NCBI GenBank assembly: GCA_002321395.1
Contig: DCMK01000009.1
Location: 26,047 to 53,819, forward strand
Direction of reading: 5' to 3'
DNA length: 27,773 nt
Source: Caryophanales bacterium UBA1624
Lineage (GTDB): Bacteria; Bacillota_I; Bacilli_A; RFN20; CAG-826
Notes under the pieces: generated by a model
What the model saw: only the letters and a program-made list of their open reading frames with translations
The model's database searches: none
Told to the model about the DNA's origin: nothing
Shown: positions 1-5,874 of the stretch, one piece after another
Numbering within the stretch: position 1 is the first letter of the stretch
Layout: every line of letters begins with the position of its first letter
Made by a program: the position numbers and the translations under genes

Positions 1-1265
1 CGGATTTGCCCGTCGATGAAAGCGCAGTTCTCTTGGCCACACATGGATTTGGCGATTTCGCCGATTTTGTTCTTGACCGCTTCCTCGGAATAATTCAGAA
101 GCGAGTCCTTGATGCCGAAGTAATGGAAGGGGACGATGAGGTTGTTTTCGATCGCTTCCCGGAGCCTCAAATCGAAGGGGACGTTGTTTTGGAACAAATC
201 GTAGATGGATTTCCCATCCATCCTCTCTGGGGTGGCGGTGAGGCCTAGGAGGAATTCGGGTTTGAAATAATGGAGGATGTCCTGGTAGGTCTTCGCCGCG
301 GAGTGGTGGACTTCGTCGATGACGATGTAATCGAAGGCTTTTGGGTCGAACTCATTTCGGTGGAGGCGCAGCATCGAAGTGGTGGCGAAGATGAAATCCG
401 CGTCGATGGCCCCGTCTCCGGTTTCGCCGGTGAAAAGGCCATAGGAACGGGTCGTTTTGAATACGGACTGGAAGGTTTTCTGGGCGCTAATCAGGATCGC
501 GTCTTTGTGGACGACGAAAAGGAGGCGTTTGGCGTCGAAGTTCTTCGCGTCGAAGGCCGCCAGGAAGGTTTTCCCCGAACCCGTCGCCGCGACGACCAAC
601 GCCCTTTCATGCCCCATGCTCCGCTGCCTTCTGAGCTCACGCAGGGCCTTGCTTTGCATCAGGTTCGGGCGGAGGGCGGCCAGGGAGGAGGAATTGGCTT
701 CATCCATGTCCCAGGACACGACCGCGTATTGGAGCCTTTGGGAATAGGAGTCGATCAAGCCCTTGGAAAGGGGGAACGTCTTTTGGTAAAGCGCATCGAA
801 TTCGCTTCGGACCTGAAGCAAAAAGGGGTCGTTGGGGTTGGAAAGGATGGAGACGTCCCATTCTTTGTTGTAGAGCAAGGCGAAGCGAGTGATGTTGCTG
901 GATCCGATGATGACCTCATGGGTCCCATCTTTCTTTTCGAAGAGGTATCCCTTCGTGTGGAACCCGTCCTGCCCAAAGCTAAAGTCCTCCAAATGGCATT
1001 CGAATCGGCCTGGGAATTTCTCTTGGAGATCCAAGAAGCGGTTCAAAGAGTGGCAGTCGGTGAAATTCTGATACGTCGAGGTGAGGATCCTCCCTTTCGC
1101 CCCGGAACGAAGGGCGGCGAGCAAATCGTCGTAGAAGAGATCCAGCCCCGCGCGTTTGATGAAGGATACGGAGAAGGAAAAGGAAACGCAGTCCGTCAAA
1201 CAACTTTTAAGGTGCGCCAAAAAAGAGGTCGGGGTCGAGTTCGAATAGAAGGCGTGATGGTTCAT
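1..1265 (-). CDS. HKD-family (PLD-like) nuclease fused to SSL2-type DEAD/DEAH helicase, 3' end cut off
   Basis: The reverse strand is open from ATG at 1265 to the window edge (421 codons, no stop), so the C-terminus is missing. Residues about 50-150 look like a phospholipase-D-type HKD nuclease: HTKGYLFE followed by GSSN, with Glu where the HKD Asp normally sits. After residue about 200 comes a superfamily-2 helicase: Walker A AATGSGKT, DEAH-like IDEVHH (motif II) and LTATPERMD (motif III). This order (COG3886-like then COG1061-like) is known from bacterial nuclease-helicases, some of them in defence or restriction islands; the exact role is not established here. The start is placed at 1265 because an extended -10 (TGgTAGGAT) lies 8 nt upstream, suggesting a leaderless mRNA. 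It diverges from the membrane gene at 1384. It could also be a housekeeping repair helicase. Family assignment is confident; function is uncertain. Confidence 0.85.
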   Translation of the reverse strand, partial: MNHHAFYSNSTPTSFLAHLKSCLTDCVSFSFSVSFIKRAGLDLFYDDLLAALRSGAKGRILTSTYQNFTDCHSLNRFLDLQEKFPGRFECHLEDFSFGQDGFHTKGYLFEKKDGTHEVIIGSSNITRFALLYNKEWDVSILSNPNDPFLLQVRSEFDALYQKTFPLSKGLIDSYSQRLQYAVVSWDMDEANSSSLAALRPNLMQSKALRELRRQRSMGHERALVVAATGSGKTFLAAFDAKNFDAKRLLFVVHKDAILISAQKTFQSVFKTTRSYGLFTGETGDGAIDADFIFATTSMLRLHRNEFDPKAFDYIVIDEVHHSAAKTYQDILHYFKPEFLLGLTATPERMDGKSIYDLFQNNVPFDLRLREAIENNLIVPFHYFGIKDSLLNYSEEAVKNKIGEIAKSMCGQENCAFIDGQI

Positions 1266-1273
1266 CGAAGCTA

Positions 1274-1282
1274 ATCCTACCA
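1274..1282 (-). promoter_or_regulatory. extended -10 of the helicase gene, leaderless spacing
   Basis: On the reverse strand TGgTAGGAT ends 8 nt before ATG 1265. No clear -35 is visible, which fits an extended -10 promoter. Transcription would begin at about the start codon. Confidence 0.5.
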
Positions 1283-1345
1283 GGATGATCCGGGCAAAAA
1301 CAGATCCTTGGGGCATCGTGTCTAGCCTAGTCGGTTTGGATTCTC

Positions 1346-1375
1346 TTCCCATCCCCGTCCTGAGCAGGATACAAT
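1346..1375 (+). promoter_or_regulatory. promoter of the small membrane protein gene
   Basis: TACAAT at 1370-1375 lies 8 nt before ATG 1384. TTCCCA at 1346-1351 is a weak -35 at 18 bp. No GGAGG-type site lies between the -10 and the ATG, so a leaderless transcript is inferred. Confidence 0.45.
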
Positions 1376-1383
1376 GGGCGGCA

Positions 1384-1890
1384 ATGAAAAAGGACCTCTT
1401 CCTATCCAACAAGCAAAAGGATTTGGCCGCCCTCGGGGTGGGGAACCTTTATTCGGCGTGCTATTGCTTTTCCTTCTCCTCCTTTGCCATGTTGGTCGGG
1501 CTTTCCTTGGCTTTGTGCTCAACCCGTTATCAGGATTTCGCCGCTTGGCTGACGTTTTTGCTGTTCGGGCTTATCCTGATTGCGGTGGGGGTAGTCGTTT
1601 TGTCTTTCAGCGTCCTCGCCTACAAAAAGAAGCAGGGCCCTACGCCGAACCCGGTTTTGCTTTGTCCCATCTCCAGCTGGAAAGTGATTCGGAACGGCTA
1701 CTGCGTCTCCTCGATCCTCCTTGCCATCGGATGGGGCCTTCTGACGCTGGGGCTTTTGCAATTCCCCTCTTCCCCCGTTTCGGGGGTTTGCCTATTCGCG
1801 GTTTCCCTCATCGTTTTGCTCTATGGCCGCTTGCTTCTGTTGGCGACCCTCCGGGATCATCTTCTGAGGAAGCATTCCCTTCTTCGCTGA
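1384..1890 (+). CDS. small four-helix integral membrane protein of unknown function
   Basis: This 168-residue protein starts MKKDLFLSNK. It has about four hydrophobic segments, near residues 26-45, 50-78, 100-122 and 128-152. Lys-rich KKKQG follows the second segment and a basic tail (LRDHLLRKHSLLR) ends the protein. I recognise no family motif. A longer in-frame start at 1285 was rejected because TACAAT at 1370-1375 sits just before 1384, so the longer ORF would begin upstream of the promoter. The gene diverges from the HKD helicase with 118 bp between start codons and ends in its own terminator at 1912. A functional link to the helicase is possible but unsupported. Confidence 0.65.
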   Translation: MKKDLFLSNKQKDLAALGVGNLYSACYCFSFSSFAMLVGLSLALCSTRYQDFAAWLTFLLFGLILIAVGVVVLSFSVLAYKKKQGPTPNPVLLCPISSWKVIRNGYCVSSILLAIGWGLLTLGLLQFPSSPVSGVCLFAVSLIVLLYGRLLLLATLRDHLLRKHSLLR

Positions 1891-1911
1891 AGAATCGGCA
1901 AAACATGCTTT

Positions 1912-1931
1912 GCCCGCAAACGGGCTTTTTC
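1912..1931 (+). terminator. rho-independent terminator after the membrane gene
   Basis: GCCCG-CAAA-CGGGC is followed by TTTTTCC. It sits 21 bp after the stop codon and abuts the TATAAT of the next operon. Confidence 0.8.
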
Positions 1932-1935
1932 CTTT

Positions 1936-1960
1936 TATAATAGGCGAAACGATAAAGGAG
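1936..1960 (+). promoter_or_regulatory. -10 and ribosome binding site of the enoate reductase/aconitase X operon
   Basis: TATAAT at 1936-1941 is followed by AAAGGAG at 1954-1960, 8 nt before ATG 1969. The -35 region falls in the preceding terminator hairpin and is not convincing. This is a conventional leadered start, unlike many others in the window. Confidence 0.6.
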
Positions 1961-1968
1961 TATTCTTT

Positions 1969-4017
1969 ATGGACGAAAGACTGCTTCCCTTGTTCACGCC
2001 GTGGAAGATAGGGAACTGCGAGATCAAAAACCGTTTCGTGATGACTTCGATGGGTGGGACTTCGCTTTTCGGATGGATGGAGATCAACCACTTCGACAAA
2101 GAAGCCGCCAAATTCCTTTTGGACAAGGCGGAGCACGACGTCGGCCTCATCCTCCCGGGCATCCAGCCGGTCTACAATCCGATGTTCGGGCAGTGGCTTT
2201 ATCGGAAGAAGGGTATGTATCGGAAGCTGAAGCCGTTCATGGACGAAATCCACGCCCACGGGGCGAAGATGTTCATCCAGCTCACCGCAGGGTTCGGGCG
2301 CAGCTTTACCATTTCCCCCGCGATGGAGAAACTCTATACCAACCGTTTCTTGCGCTTCCTTTCCAAGCCGGTGATGAATTTCGACAAAATCTGCGCCTCC
2401 TCTTCGCCTAGCCCCAACCGTTGGTCGGAGAAAGTCCCGTCCCGGGAGATGACGATCAAGGAAATCCATCATTTCATCGATGCCTTCGCCAAAACCAGCA
2501 AGCTTTTGAAGGAAGCGGGGGTGGACGGAGTGGAGATCCATGCGGTCCATGAAGGGTATTTGCTGGATCAGTTCACGTTGAAATACATCAACAAGAGAAG
2601 CGACGAATACGGCGGCAGCTTCGAGAACCGTTATCGCTTCCCCGTGGAAATCGTCAAGGCGATCAAAAAAGAATGTGGGGACGATTTCCCCGTTTCCCTT
2701 CGTTATTCGGTCCTGTCCAAAACCAAAGGATTCGCCTCGGGGGCCCTTCCCGGTGAGGAGTATTTAGAAGCCGGAAGGGACATGGAAGAAAGCGAGAAGG
2801 CCGCCCGTTATCTCCAAGACGCCGGATACGATATGCTCAACTGCGACAACGGGACATACGATGCTTGGTATTGGGCCCACCCGCCGATCTATATGCCGGA
2901 AAACTGCAACTTGGCCGATGTGGAGCACATCAAAAAATTCGTTTCGATCCCTGTGGTCGCGGCCGGAAGGATGGATCCCTTCGTCGGGGCCCAGGCCGTG
3001 AAGGAAGGCAAGATCGACGCGGTCGGCTTTGCCCGCCCCTTCTTGGCGGATGGGGCATGGGTCAGCAAGCTCAAAGAAGGGAAAATGGAGGAAATCCGGC
3101 CCTGCATTTGCTGCCACAACGGCTGCTTCAACATGGCCCATTATAAAGGCACTTCCAACGATCAAACCCTTTCGGATTCTTTGCATATGGCCCGTTGTGC
3201 GGTCAATGCGGAGACGATGAACAGCAAAGCCCATTTCATCAAAAAGGCCGCCCGCCCCAAAAACATCGCCGTCATCGGCGGCGGAATCGGAGGCATGGAG
3301 GCAGCCCGGGTCGCCGCTTTGCGGGGCCACAAAGTGGAGATCTACGAAAAAAGCGATCGTTTGGGCGGGGTTTTCGTCCCAGCGAGTGCGGCTTCCTTCA
3401 AAGGGAAGCTCCGCGAGCTGTTGGCCTGGTATGAGCTGCAGATGAAAGAATTGGGCATCTCCGTGCATCTTCGTTCCGAGGTGAAGGACCTTTCTTCTTT
3501 GAAGGCGGACGAATTCATCGTCGCGACCGGTTCCAATCCCCGGAGATTTGGCTTGAAGGGCGAGGGGAAGGCGATCGACGCGATCGACTATCTTAACGGA
3601 CAGGAAGTGGGGCAAAACGTCGCCGTCAGAGGCGGGGGATTGACCGGGTGCGAAGTCGCCTATGAGCTTTATCTTTCCGGCAAGAATCCCTTGATCGTCG
3701 AGATGAAGGATGACCTCGTCAAGCAAACCGGGGTCTGCATGGCGAATTCCCAATACCTGCGCGACTTCTTCGCGTGGAAGAAGGTGAACGTCTATCTCTC
3801 CACCAAACTGAAGGAAATCAAAGACGGCTCCATCGTGGTGGAGGGGGAAGACGGGGAAAAGGAACTGCCCTGCGATTCGGTGATCCTCTCTTCCGGCTAC
3901 GTGCCCGCTCCGAAGTTCCCCGCTTCGAGAAACGTGCATTGGGTCGGCGATTGCGTGAAGGTCGGGAATCTCCGCAGCGTGATTTGGCGGGCCTATGAAG
4001 TCGCTATGAAACTATAA
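1969..4017 (+). CDS. 2-enoate reductase-type NADH:flavin oxidoreductase (old yellow enzyme/4Fe-4S/FAD)
   Basis: This 682-residue protein has the three-part build of 2-enoate, BaiCD/BaiH and 2,4-dienoyl-CoA reductases. Residues 1-360 form an OYE TIM barrel with DGVEIHAVHEGYLLDQFT and NKRSDEYGGSFENRY. A [4Fe-4S] motif follows: C379-x2-C382-x3-C386, with C410 as likely fourth ligand. Residues about 430-682 form an FAD/NAD(P) module (IAVIGGGIGGMEAARV, RLGG, a second Rossmann VAVRGGGLTG, and SSGYVP). The family moves hydride from NAD(P)H through FAD, the cluster and FMN to an activated C=C bond; the substrate cannot be read from sequence. The C386-C410 gap is longer than I expect for dienoyl-CoA reductase. 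The gene heads an operon with both aconitase X subunits (15 bp to the next gene), suggesting it reduces the alkene made by that dehydratase. Bile-acid or cinnamate specificity would be a guess. Confidence 0.88.
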   Translation: MDERLLPLFTPWKIGNCEIKNRFVMTSMGGTSLFGWMEINHFDKEAAKFLLDKAEHDVGLILPGIQPVYNPMFGQWLYRKKGMYRKLKPFMDEIHAHGAKMFIQLTAGFGRSFTISPAMEKLYTNRFLRFLSKPVMNFDKICASSSPSPNRWSEKVPSREMTIKEIHHFIDAFAKTSKLLKEAGVDGVEIHAVHEGYLLDQFTLKYINKRSDEYGGSFENRYRFPVEIVKAIKKECGDDFPVSLRYSVLSKTKGFASGALPGEEYLEAGRDMEESEKAARYLQDAGYDMLNCDNGTYDAWYWAHPPIYMPENCNLADVEHIKKFVSIPVVAAGRMDPFVGAQAVKEGKIDAVGFARPFLADGAWVSKLKEGKMEEIRPCICCHNGCFNMAHYKGTSNDQTLSDSLHMARCAVNAETMNSKAHFIKKAARPKNIAVIGGGIGGMEAARVAALRGHKVEIYEKSDRLGGVFVPASAASFKGKLRELLAWYELQMKELGISVHLRSEVKDLSSLKADEFIVATGSNPRRFGLKGEGKAIDAIDYLNGQEVGQNVAVRGGGLTGCEVAYELYLSGKNPLIVEMKDDLVKQTGVCMANSQYLRDFFAWKKVNVYLSTKLKEIKDGSIVVEGEDGEKELPCDSVILSSGYVPAPKFPASRNVHWVGDCVKVGNLRSVIWRAYEVAMKL

Positions 4018-4032
4018 GGAAAGGAAGAAAGC

Positions 4033-5331
4033 ATGTACGAACCAAAAATGCGCCTCAGCGAGGAAGAAAAGGACATCCTTGCGGGAAAAAAAGGCGAGAC
4101 GTATGCCAAAATGATGGAGGTTTTGGTGCGATACGGCGACGTTTTCGGAGCCGATTGCCTCAAAGCAGTGACCCATCAGAAGGCCCATTTCGTGACGAGC
4201 TTCGGGCTTGGCTTGCTCAAGGCCGTCTATCCATTGATGGACGAATTGATCGAAGCGGGATGCAAGGTCGAAGGGGGCTTCACCATGGATCCCCGTCCTT
4301 TGGATTTTAAAGACGTCCATTGCAACCCCATCGAGAAGCTGGTTTTCAAATCCTTCATGTACAATCAGCAGGACCATTACGAAGAACAGCTCAAAAAGAT
4401 CGGCCTCCAGGATCCGGAGAAGGCTTTCTCTTGCACTTGCTATCTCAAGCAGATGGGGAATATGCCGAAGGAGGGCGACATCCTTTCCTGGAGCGAATCC
4501 AGCGCGGTCGTCTTCGCGAATTCCGTTTTGGGCGCCCGCTGCAACCGCAATTCGGGCATTCTGGATATGTTTGGGGCGATTTTGGGCAAGACGCCGAATT
4601 TCGGATTCCTCACCGACGAAGGGAGGAAGGCGACTTGGAAGGTCATCGTGAAGACCACCAAGAGGCCCGAGGCTCAGATCTTGGGATCGGCGATTGGCAT
4701 GAAGGTCATGGCCGAAGTCCCGTATGTTTATGGCTTGGACCAATATTTGGAGGACCTCCCCAGCGAAGACACGATCGCTTATTTGAAGGATTTCGGAGCC
4801 GCCAGCGCGAGCAATGGGGCGGTGGGCTTGTACCACATCGACAAAATCACCCCCGAAGCGAAGAGGCTTGGGGAATCCCTTCTGAAGGAAGACGCGAAAA
4901 CCTACGTCATCGACGATGCCGAGCTGGAGAGGGTTTACGCCTCCTATCCGCTGATGTGGCAGGGAAAGGATGAGGATTCTTACCGTTGCTTCATCGGCTG
5001 CCCCCATTTGACGCTGAAGCAATTGGAGGACTGGGCCGACAAGGTCGAGGAAGGGCTGAAAGAAGCCCATCGGAGCAAGCTGGCCATCGATACGGTCTTC
5101 ACCGCCTCCCCGGCGGTTTTGGAGGAATTCAAAAAGGAGGAGCGGTGCGCCAAGCTCCTTTCCCGTGGAGCCCACCTCTCCTATATTTGCCCGCTGATGT
5201 ACGCGGACAACCCCCTCTGCGGGAAAAGGAAGCTCCTCACCAATTCGAATAAGCTCCGCACCTACACCAAGGCGCGTTACCGCAAAGACGAGGAAATTCT
5301 CTCCCTCATCTGCGGAAAGGAGGGCAAATAA
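4033..5331 (+). CDS. aconitase X catalytic (large) subunit, DUF521 dehydratase
   Basis: This 432-residue protein follows the aconitase X pattern closely: CTCYL (134-138), WSESSAVVFANSVLGARCNRN (153-173), GKTPNFG, FIGCPH (320-325), YICPLM (385-390) and KLLTNSNKLR near the end. Known members dehydrate hydroxy acids: bacterial and archaeal cis-3-hydroxy-L-proline dehydratase and archaeal phosphomevalonate dehydratase, both with an Fe-S cluster held by Cys. Candidate ligands are C134, C323 and C386. As I recall the family consensus, CTPY and ARTNREGG are usual; here the Pro and Thr are both Cys (C136, C170). That points to a divergent subgroup. The separate swivel subunit starts 2 bp after its stop, matching the two-subunit class. 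No proline racemase, pyrroline-carboxylate reductase or mevalonate gene is nearby, so the substrate is open. Confidence 0.9.
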   Translation: MYEPKMRLSEEEKDILAGKKGETYAKMMEVLVRYGDVFGADCLKAVTHQKAHFVTSFGLGLLKAVYPLMDELIEAGCKVEGGFTMDPRPLDFKDVHCNPIEKLVFKSFMYNQQDHYEEQLKKIGLQDPEKAFSCTCYLKQMGNMPKEGDILSWSESSAVVFANSVLGARCNRNSGILDMFGAILGKTPNFGFLTDEGRKATWKVIVKTTKRPEAQILGSAIGMKVMAEVPYVYGLDQYLEDLPSEDTIAYLKDFGAASASNGAVGLYHIDKITPEAKRLGESLLKEDAKTYVIDDAELERVYASYPLMWQGKDEDSYRCFIGCPHLTLKQLEDWADKVEEGLKEAHRSKLAIDTVFTASPAVLEEFKKEERCAKLLSRGAHLSYICPLMYADNPLCGKRKLLTNSNKLRTYTKARYRKDEEILSLICGKEGK

Positions 5332-5333
5332 GC

Positions 5334-5777
5334 ATGAAAACGTTTCAAGGCAGAGTGATCGCCGCCAGCGACTGGACGGGGGAGGCCGTGGTTTCCCATC
5401 AGGGATTCAACACTTTGGCTTCCTGCCAAAGCAGCGCTTTGATGCCGACGGCGAAAAAGATCGTCGTTTCTGACCAAAACAACAAAGAGCTCTACAAAAA
5501 GGACATCACGGGCAAGGCCCTTTGCATGCCCGAGACGATCGGCTCCACCACGGGGGGCATGATTATCCAAACCATCGCCGTTCGCGGGCTTGCCCCGAAG
5601 GCCTGGCTCTTCTCCCATCCGATCGACCCGCTTTCCGCTTCGGGGATCATCCTATCCAATGTTTGGAACCAAGCGGGGCTCATCGCGATCGACAGCCTCG
5701 GCGATGAGTTCCTGCAGAAGGTGAAGGATGGGGATCGAATTCAAATCAAAGCAGACGGGAGCGTCACGATCCTCTGA
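5334..5777 (+). CDS. aconitase X swivel (small) subunit, DUF126
   Basis: This 147-residue protein has the aconitase X swivelling-domain pattern: GxV start (FQGRVIAASDWTGEAVVS), GKALCMPETIGSTTGG, PKAWLFSHPIDPLSASGII and a C-terminal DGDRIQIKADGSVTIL. The domain closes over the large subunit active site, and the Ser of the GSTTGG segment is expected near the substrate. Only 2 bp separate it from the large subunit, so the two are almost surely co-translated as a heterodimer. It ends the operon; a strong terminator follows 17 bp after the stop. Confidence 0.9.
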   Translation: MKTFQGRVIAASDWTGEAVVSHQGFNTLASCQSSALMPTAKKIVVSDQNNKELYKKDITGKALCMPETIGSTTGGMIIQTIAVRGLAPKAWLFSHPIDPLSASGIILSNVWNQAGLIAIDSLGDEFLQKVKDGDRIQIKADGSVTIL

Positions 5778-5794
5778 TTTCTCTTGCTTGCGCG

Positions 5795-5822
5795 GCCGCC
5801 TCCGAAAAGGGGGCGGCTTTTT
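5795..5822 (+). terminator. rho-independent terminator of the aconitase X operon
   Basis: GCCGCCTCC-GAAAA-GGGGGCGGC is followed by TTTTT. The stem is about 9 bp with one G-T pair. Confidence 0.88.
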
Positions 5823-5855
5823 CCTTCAAGTGCTTCCTTTGCTTTGAAGCGGGGA

Positions 5856-5864
5856 TGCTAAAAT
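5856..5864 (+). promoter_or_regulatory. extended -10 of addB
   Basis: TGcTAAAAT ends 10 nt before ATG 5875 and 4 nt before an alternative in-frame TTG at 5869. No Shine-Dalgarno is seen in the 10 nt. The expected transcription start (about 5871) falls after the TTG, so ATG 5875 is preferred, giving a leader of about 4 nt or less. Confidence 0.5.
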
Positions 5865-5874
5865 ACGTTTGGAC

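Noticed and set aside
270..1274. Long plus-strand ORF of 334 codons
   Set aside because: It is the antisense shadow of the HKD nuclease-helicase, whose minus-strand frame shows Walker A, DEAH-like and TATPERMD motifs; the plus-strand protein shows none.
1374..1940. Alternative frame over the membrane protein gene
   Set aside because: It reads through the terminator at 1912-1931 and lacks the coherent hydrophobic segments of the 1384 frame.
2764..3939. 391-codon minus-strand ORF
   Set aside because: It lies entirely antisense to the enoate reductase with its clear motifs; GC-rich codon bias makes such shadows long.
1969..4017. Bile acid 7-dehydroxylation enzyme (BaiCD/BaiH)
   Set aside because: It is the same superfamily and build, but no baiA, baiB, baiE or baiF genes are nearby; the aconitase X neighbours point to another substrate.
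4012..5175. 387-codon minus-strand ORF
   Set aside because: It is antisense to the aconitase X large subunit, which carries all family motifs.
4033..5777. Citrate-cycle aconitase
   Set aside because: The motifs are those of aconitase X (DUF521/DUF126), which acts on other hydroxy acids; no citrate-cycle genes accompany it.
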